This document shows positions 26,276 to 34,951 of a DNA stretch of 64,000 nt, one piece after another. The DNA is from Planctomycetota bacterium (lineage in GTDB: Bacteria; Planctomycetota; B15-G4). Position 1 is the first letter of the stretch. Every line of letters begins with the position of its first letter. The stretch spans positions 1-64,000 of the forward strand of contig JACKHP010000008.1 in assembly GCA_020638905.1 (NCBI GenBank), given 5' to 3'. The notes beneath the pieces are model-generated. The model saw only the letters and a program-made list of their open reading frames with translations. It was not told where the DNA came from and searched no databases. A program made the translations under genes and the position numbers.

Positions 26276-26952
26276 GGGTCGAGCGGCGTCTCGGCCAGGG
26301 TCTCGATCCCGAGCCGGTAGCCGAACCAGCCGTTGTCGAGCTCGGCGCGCGCGGGCCCGAGGGTGATCGCGGCGTCGCTCGCGTACGTGACCACGATGCG
26401 TCCCGGAGGACGGGCGTCGAGGCGTTCGAACGTGCGCTCGACGAGGCGTCCCTCGACGAAGCGTTCGTGCACGCGCTCGCCGTCGACCTCGGCCTCGCGC
26501 GCGCCCTGCGCGTCGAGCGGCAGCCCGTCGAGGTACGGGAAGAACACGCGCTCGACGTCCAGCACGATGAAGCGCGCCGGGAACGGCAGCGGCATGTCGC
26601 TCGTGTTCACGAACTCGAGCTCGGTGCCGCGCAGCGTGATCGTGAACGCGCCCGTGCCGAGCGGCGTGAGTCCCAGCAGCAGCAGCTCGTCGCCCTGGAT
26701 CTGCAGTGCCGCGTCGAAGCCGCGCGAGCCGTCGGGCCAGGACGCGGTGACGTGCTGCGTCCAGAGCACGTCGCGGCCCGCGGCCGTCGGCGGACGCAGG
26801 GTGCCCGGGTAGTCGGCGTCGGCGAGCGCCGGCAGCGTCGGACGCGCGGGCTCGCTCGCGCACGCGGCGAGCGCGAGCAGCGACGCGAGGGCGAGCCGTG
26901 CCGCGAACGCGAGGGCCGACGAGCTGACGCGGCGGGGCGGACGAGCGGGCAC
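26272..26952 (-). CDS. DUF3261-type lipoprotein of the aryl polyene locus
   Basis: A 226-residue exported protein. After a basic start and hydrophobic stretch comes a lipobox LAAC near residues 28-31. The mature part has the pattern of DUF3261 lipoproteins found in aryl polyene loci: an N-terminal VTASWPDGSRGFDAALQI segment, GLTPLGTGAFTITLRG, then a C-terminal RIVVTYAS strand with GWFGYRLGIETL. These are thought to act at the outer membrane in pigment delivery, but the role is unproven. It is the first gene of a block running into the ketosynthase pair. Confidence 0.78.
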   Translation of the reverse strand: MPARPPRRVSSSALAFAARLALASLLALAACASEPARPTLPALADADYPGTLRPPTAAGRDVLWTQHVTASWPDGSRGFDAALQIQGDELLLLGLTPLGTGAFTITLRGTELEFVNTSDMPLPFPARFIVLDVERVFFPYLDGLPLDAQGAREAEVDGERVHERFVEGRLVERTFERLDARPPGRIVVTYASDAAITLGPARAELDNGWFGYRLGIETLAETPLDP

Positions 26953-27097
26953 GGGGCATCCTCGGCGCGGACGGGACGGGAGCGCGCATCGTAGGAGCGT
27001 GCCGTCCCGAGCGGAAGGGCGCCCGGCCGAGCTGCGAAAGCGCGACGGGACGGCGCGTGGCCGACCCGTCGCGCGATGCCACCTGACGCGCGTGCGC

Positions 27098-27637
27098 TCA
27101 GAGCACCGAGAAGATGACCCAGTCGGCTTCGAAGCTCCCCAGCACGTCGGGCCCCCCGGCCGCGACGAGATCGGAGAACGTGCCGCGGATCACTCCGAGC
27201 GGATGGATCGGCAGACCCGAGGGCGGGCCGGCCAGGTGGACGAACGCGGTGAACACGCCGCCGTCTGGGCTCTTGGCCGTCCATGTGCCGGTGACCGCGA
27301 ACGCGGCCGGACCGATGGGCGAGAGCGGGAACGACCACAGCGTGCCGTACAGCGTGCCGCTGCTGCCGACGCCGATGCCGTCGGCGCTCGCCGCGGGCAG
27401 CACGGCGTCGAGCAGGTAGAACGGGAAGCCGCCGCCGAGCTCGAGCAGGCCGTAGGCCGTGCCGTCGTGCTCGGGCGCGAGCGTCTTCGGCAGGTCCCAC
27501 GTGCCGGCGGCCGAGCCGCCCGCCGAGAGGCTGCCGGCGTCGACGCCGGGTGTCGACGACAGGGTGAGCGTGCCGGCGGCGACGCCGACGAGCGCGGTGC
27601 ACGACAGGACGAACGCCTGGATGCGTGGACGGATCAT
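27098..27637 (-). CDS. secreted hypothetical protein
   Basis: A 179-residue protein with a signal peptide (about residues 1-22, VLSCTALVGVAAGTL). The mature part is rich in Gly, Ser and Thr with repeated beta strands (GTWDLPKTL, GTWTAKSPDGG, VIRGTFSDL). GAGGAG lies about seven bases upstream of the ATG at 27637, a good ribosome site. No family recognised. It lies inside the pigment locus between the DUF3261 lipoprotein and the divergent sensor kinase, but nothing ties it functionally to pigment synthesis. Confidence 0.7.
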   Translation of the reverse strand: MIRPRIQAFVLSCTALVGVAAGTLTLSSTPGVDAGSLSAGGSAAGTWDLPKTLAPEHDGTAYGLLELGGGFPFYLLDAVLPAASADGIGVGSSGTLYGTLWSFPLSPIGPAAFAVTGTWTAKSPDGGVFTAFVHLAGPPSGLPIHPLGVIRGTFSDLVAAGGPDVLGSFEADWVIFSVL

Positions 27638-27829
27638 GGGAACTCCTCGAGAATCGGGTCTCTGGTGCCCGCAACCTGGGGCCGCGGCGCATGATCGTCA
27701 AGGTGGTCGCGTCGCCCGTGCGGCGTCGCCTCGTCGCGCGTGTGCGCAGTCGGTGCCGTTCGCTGCGCGCGCGCGACGTCCCGCTGCACGGGACGCTCGT
27801 TCGCGCGTCGTCCGGAGTACGAAGAAAAA

Positions 27830-28951
27830 ATGCATCGACCCCGTTCTCCTGGGCGCAAGGCGCTCGTCGTGCTCGGCATCTGGTCGGTCCCCGCGCTCGT
27901 CGGCGCCGTGGGACGCTTCCTCGAGTGGCGCATGTCGGGTGCGACGGGCAGCGTCGTCGCGACGATGATCGCGGGCTGCCTGCCCTGGTACACGTGGGCC
28001 GCGCTCACGCCCGCCGTGCTCTGGGCTGCCCGTCGCGTGCCGCTCCTGCCGCCGCCGCGCGCACGCGCGCTGGTCTTCCACGCCCTGGCCAGCGTCGTCG
28101 TCGGGCACGTCTACATGAGCGTCGGCATGACCTGGACGTGGGTCACGGGCGACCTGCCGCTGACGCGCATCTACGCGCAGTTCATGCCGATCATCTTCCC
28201 GCTCGGACTGCTCGGGTACTGGGGCATCGTCCTGCTCGCCAGCTGGCTCGACGCGACGCGCAGCCTGACGGAACGCACCCTCGCCGCCGCGCGCGCCGAG
28301 TCGCAGCTCGCGCGGGCGCGGCTCGACGCGCTGCAGGCCCAGGTCAACCCGCACTTCCTGTTCAACACGCTCAACTCGGTGAGCGCGCTCGTGCGCACGC
28401 GCGACCACGAACGCGCCACGTCGATGATCGCGCGTCTCGGCGCGCTGCTGCGGCGCACGCTGGCGGCCGAGCAGCGTCCCGAGCTGCCGCTCGACACCGA
28501 ACTCGAGCTCGCGCGCGACTACTTGGCGATCGAGCAGGAACGCCTCGGCGATCGTCTGCGCGTGACGTTCGACGTCGCGCCGGGACTCGGCGCGGCGCGC
28601 GTCCCGAACATGCTGCTCCAGGCGCTCGTCGAGAACGCGGTGCTGCACGGCGTGGCGCCGGTCGACGTGCCGTGCCGCGTGGTCGTCTCCGCGCGCCGCG
28701 TCGGGGAGTCGCTCGTCCTGCGCGTCGAGAACGACGGCGCGCAGTTCGGCGCGGGTGCGCGTGACCCCGAAGGCGGCGGACTCGGCCTCGCGAACGCGCG
28801 CGAACGGCTCGCACAGCTCCACGGAGACGGCGCGACCCTCGACGTGGAGGCCGTGCCCGGCGGCGGCTGCGTCGCGACGGTCACGCTGCCCTTCGGAGCG
28901 ACGGACGACGGCGCGTCGCGGCGGCTCGTCGCCGGGGCCGCGCTCGCATGA
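27830..28951 (+). CDS. LytS-type sensor histidine kinase
   Basis: A 373-residue membrane kinase with four hydrophobic segments in the first 140 residues (7TM-like or DUF-type sensor region without a large external loop). A helical linker leads to the His_kinase motif QVNPHFLFNTLNSVSALV, where His is the phosphorylated residue. The ATPase domain follows with LVENAVLHG (N box) and GGGLGLANARERL (G box). This is the LytS/YehU class that pairs with LytTR regulators. The ATG at 27830 follows an A-rich stretch GAAGAAAAA instead of a classical site. Its stop overlaps the regulator start by four bases. Confidence 0.92.
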   Translation: MHRPRSPGRKALVVLGIWSVPALVGAVGRFLEWRMSGATGSVVATMIAGCLPWYTWAALTPAVLWAARRVPLLPPPRARALVFHALASVVVGHVYMSVGMTWTWVTGDLPLTRIYAQFMPIIFPLGLLGYWGIVLLASWLDATRSLTERTLAAARAESQLARARLDALQAQVNPHFLFNTLNSVSALVRTRDHERATSMIARLGALLRRTLAAEQRPELPLDTELELARDYLAIEQERLGDRLRVTFDVAPGLGAARVPNMLLQALVENAVLHGVAPVDVPCRVVVSARRVGESLVLRVENDGAQFGAGARDPEGGGLGLANARERLAQLHGDGATLDVEAVPGGGCVATVTLPFGATDDGASRRLVAGAALA

Positions 28952-29727
28952 CGTCCCGCATGCGCGTGCTCATCGTCGACGACGAGCCGCTGGCGCGCGA
29001 GAACCTGCGCACGCTGCTCGCGTCCGATGAAGAGGTCGAGGTCGTCGGCGAGTGCGCGTCCGGCGCGGCGGCCGTCCAGTTCCTGCGCGAGCACGGGGTC
29101 GACCTCGCGTTCCTCGACGTGCGCATGCCGCGCCTCTCGGGCCTCGACGTCGTGCGCGAGGTCGGACCCGACGCGATGCCGCTCGTGATCTTCGCCACGG
29201 CCTTCGACCGCTACGCGCTCGACGCGTTCGAGTCGCAGGCGCTCGACTACCTCCTCAAGCCGTTCGACGACGCGCGCTTCGCCGCGGCGCTCGCACGCGC
29301 CAAGGCGCGCTGGCACGAGGGGCGCGAGGCCTCGCTCGGCCGGCGCCTGGCCGCCCTCGTCGAGGGGCGCGAGCCCGACGCGGACGACGTGGGTCCGGCG
29401 CGCGACGAGCGCATCGTCGTGCGCCAGCGCGGACGGCGCGTGCCGGTCGACGTGGCGTCGATCGAGTGGGTCGAGGCCGCCGACTACTGCGTGCGCCTGC
29501 ACGTCGGCGCCGAGAGGTACCTGCTGCGTGCGAGCATGGACGACCTCGAGCGGCGCCTCGGCGAGGAGCGCTTCCTGCGTGTGCACCGCTCGGCGATCGT
29601 GCGCCTCGACCGCGTCGCCGAGGTGCGGCACGAGGCCGGCCGCTCGTGGATCGTGCTCGCCGATCGCACGTGCGTGCCGCTCAGCCGGCGCCGCCGATTG
29701 CTGCTCGAGCGTCGTCTCGGAGGCTGA
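28948..29727 (+). CDS. LytTR-family response regulator
   Basis: A 259-residue regulator. The receiver domain (residues ~5-125) has the acidic pair in IVDDEP, phospho-acceptor Asp in LAFLDVRMPRL near residue 56, Thr/Ser in FATAF and Lys in LLKPFDD. The C-terminal LytTR DNA-binding domain (about 155-255) has SIEWVEAADYCVRLHVG and RFLRVHRSAIVRLD landmarks. It is coupled to the LytS-type kinase gene by an ATGA overlap, a standard two-gene system. Its place inside the pigment locus makes the neighbouring operons plausible targets. Confidence 0.93.
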   Translation: MTSRMRVLIVDDEPLARENLRTLLASDEEVEVVGECASGAAAVQFLREHGVDLAFLDVRMPRLSGLDVVREVGPDAMPLVIFATAFDRYALDAFESQALDYLLKPFDDARFAAALARAKARWHEGREASLGRRLAALVEGREPDADDVGPARDERIVVRQRGRRVPVDVASIEWVEAADYCVRLHVGAERYLLRASMDDLERRLGEERFLRVHRSAIVRLDRVAEVRHEAGRSWIVLADRTCVPLSRRRRLLLERRLGG

Positions 29728-29901
29728 GCGCGCGCCGCGCGCGCGTCCCGTTCACTGCGTGGGACGACCGTCCGCCGCGCGCGGCGACCGTCGGCGGCGC
29801 GCGCCCCCCGCCGGCGTTCGGGCGCGGATAGCGTGCCCGTCGCGAAGCCAACCCCGACGCCGCGACGACCTCCCGTGCGGCGTCCGTCCAGGAGATCCAC
29901 G

Positions 29902-31125
29902 ATGTCGAAGACGTTCACGTCCCTCGCGCTCGTCGCGTTCGCGTCCCTCGCGGCCCTCGCGCCGGACGGCACCTCGCAGCAGGTCTGGGCCTCGCCCGGG
30001 CCGCATCTCGTCGGCTGGCGCAACGAGCAGCTTCCGTTCGTGGGCGGGCTCACGATCAACGACCGCATCTACTTCCCGTCGCTCGTCGGCGGCGCGGGCT
30101 CCGATCCCGACCCGTCGGCGGGGCCGTATCCGCTGGCCGTGCTGATCCACGGCGCGACCGTCGCGCCGAAGGACTACGACGAGCTGTCGATCCACGTGGC
30201 GAGCCACGGCTGGATCGTCGCGTCCGTCGGCAAGATGAACACCTTCAACGAGACCTACGAGAACCTCGCCAACGAGGCCAAGGATCTCGTCGACTTCGTC
30301 GTGGCCGAGAGCGCCGATCCGTCCTCGCCCTACGCGGGGCTCGTGTGGGACGGCGACTACGCCGTGATCGGCAGCTCGAAGGGCGGCGGCGCGTGCGAGC
30401 TGTTCGTCGGGCTCGAGCCGAAGTGCCGCGCCGCCGCGCTCATGGAACCCTCGCACTACGCGAGCTTCGCCGCGTACGACGCGCTCGCGGCGTGGGACGG
30501 CGCGTGGCTGTTCGTGGCCGGCGAACTCGACATGACGAACCCGCCGTCGGAGGTCAAGCAGACCCTCGACAAGGCCACCGCCGCGGCGCGCCGCTCGTAC
30601 GTCGAGATCCAGGGCGCGGGGCACGCGGGCGCGCTCGACTCGGACACGTTCGGACTGCCGATCGACCCGATGCCGCACGAGGAGCAGCTCGCGCTCCACG
30701 AGCAGCTCGTGCTGGCATTCATCGAGGGCGAGCTGCGCGCGGGCGAGGACGCCTACTACGAGATCCTCGGCGGCGCGACCGCGGCGACGGTCGAGCGCGA
30801 GTCGTACTCGCCGCGTCCGCCGCTGTGGGTCGTCGAGCACGACGCGCCCGCAGCGGTGACGATCGGGCTCGCGGGCTCGGCCGGTGACCTCGCGCTGCTG
30901 GGCGTCGCGGGCGCGCCCGCGTCGATCCCGATCCAGTACGGGACGCTCGGCATCGACCCCGCGTCGGCGTTCTTCGTCGGCCTCGGGACGCTCGACGCGT
31001 CGGGCCTCGTCGAGCTCGACGTCCCGACGCCGGCGGACATCTCGGGCCTCACGCTGTGGGTGCAGGCGCTGGTCAAGAACGCGGGCGGCGCGCTCACCCG
31101 CGCCGACGCGCTGGTCGTCCCCTGA
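29902..31125 (+). CDS. secreted alpha/beta-hydrolase with a C-terminal accessory module
   Basis: A 407-residue exported protein (signal peptide to about residue 25). Residues ~40-280 look like an alpha/beta-hydrolase of the chlorophyllase / PET-hydrolase-like shape: LAVLIHGATVAPKDYDEL oxyanion region, nucleophile elbow GSSKGGG near residue 156 and a late GAGHAG holding the likely His (about residue 239). The last ~90 residues form a separate beta module ending LWVQALVKNAGGALTRADALVV, which resembles the end of the secreted protein at 48647-50425. AGGAGA lies nine bases before the ATG. The substrate is probably an ester, but this is not shown. Confidence 0.82.
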   Translation: MSKTFTSLALVAFASLAALAPDGTSQQVWASPGPHLVGWRNEQLPFVGGLTINDRIYFPSLVGGAGSDPDPSAGPYPLAVLIHGATVAPKDYDELSIHVASHGWIVASVGKMNTFNETYENLANEAKDLVDFVVAESADPSSPYAGLVWDGDYAVIGSSKGGGACELFVGLEPKCRAAALMEPSHYASFAAYDALAAWDGAWLFVAGELDMTNPPSEVKQTLDKATAAARRSYVEIQGAGHAGALDSDTFGLPIDPMPHEEQLALHEQLVLAFIEGELRAGEDAYYEILGGATAATVERESYSPRPPLWVVEHDAPAAVTIGLAGSAGDLALLGVAGAPASIPIQYGTLGIDPASAFFVGLGTLDASGLVELDVPTPADISGLTLWVQALVKNAGGALTRADALVVP

Positions 31126-31135
31126 CGTCGGCCGC

Positions 31136-31173
31136 CGCCGGAGGACGCGGGAATGCGCTCGAGTCCTCCGGCG
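31136..31173. terminator. 11-bp hairpin between convergent genes
   Basis: CGCCGGAGGAC (31136-31146) pairs perfectly with GTCCTCCGGCG (31163-31173) around a 16-base loop. It starts 11 bases after the hydrolase stop codon and lies ahead of the 3' end of the exporter operon, so it may serve both. No T-tract follows. Confidence 0.5.
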
Positions 31174-31234
31174 CCGGGTTCGCCGTGTGCCGAGCGGACG
31201 ACGTCGCCGCGCCGTCGGGAGAGGAAGGGCGCCA

Positions 31235-33646
31235 TCACGCAGGTGGCGGACCGTGGTCGCGTCCGTCGTCGTCCCGCGGACGCACGAGCACGCGCATCGT
31301 CGGCGCGAGCGCCAGGCACCACGCGACGCCCAGTCCCGACACCGCGCCGATGCTGAACAGGGCCGGGTGGTCGGACGACGCGAGCAGTCCGAAGCCGAGG
31401 ATGGTCGAGGTGCCGGCCACGAGCACCGCGAGCAGCGTGGCGCCGAGCGCCTCGGGGTGGTCGCGCACCTCGACCAGGAAGACGCCGTAGTCGACGCCCA
31501 TGCTCACGACCATGAGCAGCGCCACGAGCGAGAGCATGTCGAGCGGGATGCCGAGCAGCGCGAGCACGGCGACGGTCCCGAAGACGCCCAGCAGCGCGGG
31601 GCCGCAGGCGGCCAGCGTCGGACGCCACGCGCGGTGGCGCAGCGCGACGAGGGCCACCACGGCGAGCAGTCCCGTCAGCAGCAGCGACGCCATGCGCTCG
31701 CGGTAGGCGGCGTACGCGGCGGTGAACGCGCCGCGCAGGTCGACGAGGTGCGCGCCGTCGATGGCCGCGAGACGCGCGGCGAGTGCCGCCTCGTCGTGCA
31801 GTCCGGCCATCAGGCTCACCACGGCGACGCCGCCGTCGAGCGGCACCTCGAAGGGACGCAGCAGGCCCGCCATCGGCGACGCGATCAGGTCGCCGAACAC
31901 GAGCGGGTCGGCGGGCGGGGCGGCCAGCGTCTCGGCGAAGGGCGTGAACGCCTCGGCCACGAAGCCGGCCCGGCCGAGCGCGTCGCGCAGCCGCGGCCAG
32001 AGCGTGGGATCGGCGCGTACCGCGGCGGCGACGGCACGCTGCCGCGCGGCGCTCGGCAGGAGCGTGCCGGGATTCCTGAAGCCGTCGAGTTCGCCCGCAT
32101 CGCGCGCGCGCTCGAGCGCGTCGAGCACGCGATCATTGCACTCCCAGGCGGCCTCACGATCGGCGCCCACGGCCACCACGAGCCGGCCCTGCTCGTAGGC
32201 GGCGATCTCGGCGCGCACCGCTTCGTCCTCGGCCAGGAGCGCGGGGTCGAGCCGGTTCAGGTCGGAGATGTCGTCGTTCCAGCGGGCGCGCGGCAGGCCG
32301 ACGACGATCAGCGCGAGGGTCGCGAGCAGCGGCAGCGGCAGCCAGCGGCGGTGCCGGTCGAGCGCAGAGAGTCCGCGGCCGACCGTGTCGGCGGCGCGCC
32401 GCAGCGACGGCGGTGGCGCGGACGTCCCGTGCGCGCCGAGCCGCATGAGTCCCGGCAGGAACACGTCGGTGGCGAGCAGCGCGGCGCCGATGCCGAACGC
32501 GCCGAAGACCGCCAGCTCGCGCAGGCCGGGGAAGGTCGAGACGAGCAGCGCGAGGTATCCCACCACGGTGGTGGCCGCGCCCAGCAGCAGCCCGGGACGG
32601 ATGCGGCGCAGCGTGGCGCGCGGTCCCGCGGCGTCACCGGCGAGCACGTGGTGGCAGTGCAGGTGCACGGGATAGTCGATGCTCACGCCGATGAGCGCCG
32701 CGCCGAAGGCGAGGGTCAGCCCGTGCACCTGTCCGAAGAGCGCCAGGCACGCGCCCATGCCCGAGAGGAAGCCCGCCGCCACCACGGGCAGCGTGAGCAG
32801 CACGAGCCGCAGCGAACGGAAGAGTCCCAGGAAGAGCAGGGCCAGGCCGATCATCGAGCCGATCGAGACGCGCGTGATGTCGGCCCTGATCGAGGCCTCG
32901 GCTCGCAACGCGAAGCGGTTCGCGCCGCTCATGAGCAACTCGAGCGGCCCGTCGCTCGCCGCGACCACGCGCGCGAAGGCCGCGTGCAGGCCGTCGACGA
33001 TCGGGCGTTGCGCGACGGTGTCGAACGAGGGCGCCTTGCTGCTGGTGAACAGCACCGAGGCCCGTCCGTCGTCGGTCACGAAGCGCCCGTCGACGATCTG
33101 CAGGCGTTCGCTGCGCGAGCCGGCCATGCGCTCGAAGAGCCGCGGCAGCACGAGGAACGGGTCGCTCGGAGCCACGCGCGAGACGAGGCTCGAGAGCGGC
33201 AGCTCGAGGCGACGCTTCAGCTCGTCGATCGCGCGCGCCACGCCGGCGTCGTCGATCGTGGCAGGCACGTCCTCAGGACGTTCGGCGAGGAAGCCCAGGC
33301 GCCGCGGATGGTAGAGCGTCCAGAGCGCCTCTTCGACGCCCTGCGGCGGGCCGCCGTCGACGAACTCGAGCGCGTCGGACAGGTCGGGGTCGGCGCGGAT
33401 CTCGCGCTCGAGGGCGCGTCCCGCCGCGACCGCCGACGAGCTGTCGGACGCGCGCACGAGCAGCACCATCCCACGGCTGAGCGGCCCCGACGCGAGCTGC
33501 CGCGCGAGCATCACGTCCGAGTGCGGCTCGCCGCCCGGGAAGAAGTGCGAGATGTCGGTGGTCACGCTCCAGCGCGCGGCCACGAACGCGCCCAGCAGCG
33601 CGAGCACGAGAGCGCCCAGGAGCAGGCGCGGACGTTCGTCGTTCAC
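31235..33646 (-). CDS. MMPL/RND-type exporter of the aryl polyene locus
   Basis: An 803-residue inner-membrane exporter with twelve predicted spans in the RND pattern: one helix near residue 15, a large periplasmic loop of about 220 residues, then five helices, and the same layout again in the second half. Conserved features include GVSIDYPVHLHCHH near residue 315 and VSMGVDYGVFLVEV near residue 715. It fits the COG4258 predicted-exporter group found in aryl polyene loci, where it is thought to move the lipid-like pigment towards the outer membrane. The GTG start at 33646 overlaps the LolA-like gene's stop by four bases. It is the last gene of its operon. Confidence 0.9.
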   Translation of the reverse strand: MNDERPRLLLGALVLALLGAFVAARWSVTTDISHFFPGGEPHSDVMLARQLASGPLSRGMVLLVRASDSSSAVAAGRALEREIRADPDLSDALEFVDGGPPQGVEEALWTLYHPRRLGFLAERPEDVPATIDDAGVARAIDELKRRLELPLSSLVSRVAPSDPFLVLPRLFERMAGSRSERLQIVDGRFVTDDGRASVLFTSSKAPSFDTVAQRPIVDGLHAAFARVVAASDGPLELLMSGANRFALRAEASIRADITRVSIGSMIGLALLFLGLFRSLRLVLLTLPVVAAGFLSGMGACLALFGQVHGLTLAFGAALIGVSIDYPVHLHCHHVLAGDAAGPRATLRRIRPGLLLGAATTVVGYLALLVSTFPGLRELAVFGAFGIGAALLATDVFLPGLMRLGAHGTSAPPPSLRRAADTVGRGLSALDRHRRWLPLPLLATLALIVVGLPRARWNDDISDLNRLDPALLAEDEAVRAEIAAYEQGRLVVAVGADREAAWECNDRVLDALERARDAGELDGFRNPGTLLPSAARQRAVAAAVRADPTLWPRLRDALGRAGFVAEAFTPFAETLAAPPADPLVFGDLIASPMAGLLRPFEVPLDGGVAVVSLMAGLHDEAALAARLAAIDGAHLVDLRGAFTAAYAAYRERMASLLLTGLLAVVALVALRHRAWRPTLAACGPALLGVFGTVAVLALLGIPLDMLSLVALLMVVSMGVDYGVFLVEVRDHPEALGATLLAVLVAGTSTILGFGLLASSDHPALFSIGAVSGLGVAWCLALAPTMRVLVRPRDDDGRDHGPPPA

Positions 33647-34563
33647 CGCGCGGGCGCCGGTCCGAAGAGCGCCGCCCGCTCGTCGTCGGTGAAGCGGTGC
33701 GCGGGGTCGACGTCCGAGAGGCGCATCGTCGAGCGGTCGCCGTTCGCCTCGTGGACGACGATGCTGCGCACGACGACGCCGTCGCCGTGCAGCTCGAGCT
33801 TGCCCAGCAGGCGCGTGAGCGGCTCGCCCTTCGGCGTGAGGGTCAGCGTCCAGCCGGACTTCGCGGGGGGCGTGTCGGCGTCGGATGCGGCCGTCTCGCC
33901 GGACGCATCGCCGCCAGCGGACGACGCGGCGTCACCGGCGCGTTGCGTGTCGCCCGCGGCGGCGCCGCCGTCCCCGGACGCCTCGCCCGCGGCGTGCTCG
34001 ACGAACGTCACGTCGTAGCTGCGCTGCAGCTCGCGCTCGTCGCCCGAGAAGACCTGCACGAGCGACGTCACGAAGCCGCGCACCACGTCGCTCTGGCGCA
34101 GGTCGATGGTCTCGGTGCCGTCCGGGCCCGTCATGCGCACCTGCTCGGGCGTGATCACGAGCGTGGCGGGCCGCGGCTGCTCGACGACCCGCGCCAGGTA
34201 CCCGGGACGCAGGAAGTACAGGCGTCCCTTCGAGACGAGCGGCGCGGCCAGCAGCGCGAGGCGCTTCTCCTCGACGAAGCGCGCCGAGAGGCCGTCGATC
34301 TTCGCGAAGGCCGCGAACAGCTCGGACGCGCTGTGCGGCGCCGGCGGAGCGACGTCCTGCGCGGGGGCGTCGCGCGTCGCGTCGGCGGCGTCCTGCGCGG
34401 GGGCGCGCGGCGTCACGGCGAGCAGCAGCGCGCAGGCGCACGCGAGCAGCGCACGCACCGCGCGCGGGCCGGGGCGCGTCTCGCGGGCGGGCACTCGGCC
34501 GTTGCGCTCGGACGCACGCGCGACGCGCGCGTCAGCGGGCGGGCAGTCGGGCGAGCATGTCAT
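33643..34563 (-). CDS. LolA-like outer-membrane carrier protein
   Basis: A periplasmic protein of up to 306 residues. The hydrophobic signal segment is LLACACALLLAVTPRAPAQ. The mature region has a LolA-like beta fold with FAKIDGLSARFVEEKRLALLAAPLVSKG-type N-terminal strands, RLYFLRPGYLARVVEQP and LVITPEQVRMTGPDG. A low-complexity Gly/Ala/Asp insert of about 45 residues sits near the middle. The ATG at 34563 has GAGG eight bases upstream but gives a long n-region and a 32-base overlap with the previous gene; a GTG at 34494 would give a more usual signal peptide. It probably shuttles pigment or lipid across the periplasm for the adjacent exporter. Confidence 0.8.
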   Translation of the reverse strand: MTCSPDCPPADARVARASERNGRVPARETRPGPRAVRALLACACALLLAVTPRAPAQDAADATRDAPAQDVAPPAPHSASELFAAFAKIDGLSARFVEEKRLALLAAPLVSKGRLYFLRPGYLARVVEQPRPATLVITPEQVRMTGPDGTETIDLRQSDVVRGFVTSLVQVFSGDERELQRSYDVTFVEHAAGEASGDGGAAAGDTQRAGDAASSAGGDASGETAASDADTPPAKSGWTLTLTPKGEPLTRLLGKLELHGDGVVVRSIVVHEANGDRSTMRLSDVDPAHRFTDDERAALFGPAPAR

Positions 34564-34951
34564 CGGGCGTCCTCGGCAGCAGCGCGCCGTGCGCGTCGGT
34601 GGTGGCGAGCATCGTCGTGGCGCGCGCGCACCACGTCCCGCGGGTCGGCTCGTGGACATCGTACGATACGCGCAGCAGCGGCGCGGGCTCGCCGAACCAG
34701 GCCGTCACCTTGGCGACGTCGCCGAACGACAGCGGCGCCATGTAGCGGCAGCGCACCTCGGTCACGTACATGCGGTAGCCCATCTCGCGGATGACCGGCA
34801 CGTCGAGGCCGACGCTCTTCATGAGCGCGCCGCGCGCGTACTCGAAGAGCTCGAAGTAGCGTCCGTGCCACAGCACGCCGAGCGGATCGCACTGGTGGAA
34901 GCCGACGGGGATCTCGAGCTGGACGGCGTGCTCGGGGCGCTTGGGCGTCAC
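34532..34951 (-). CDS. 4HBT-type hot-dog thioesterase
   Basis: A 139-residue hot-dog protein. The family signature FHQCDPLGVLWHGRYFELFE holds the catalytic Asp followed by Gly and the aromatic pair, as in 4-hydroxybenzoyl-CoA and YbgC-type thioesterases. In aryl polyene loci such an enzyme is expected to release or edit the carrier-bound chain. It starts with GTG at 34951, overlapping the acyltransferase stop by four bases. The longer upstream frame is arginine-rich shadow sequence. Confidence 0.88.
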   Translation of the reverse strand: MTPKRPEHAVQLEIPVGFHQCDPLGVLWHGRYFELFEYARGALMKSVGLDVPVIREMGYRMYVTEVRCRYMAPLSFGDVAKVTAWFGEPAPLLRVSYDVHEPTRGTWCARATTMLATTDAHGALLPRTPDDMLARLPAR

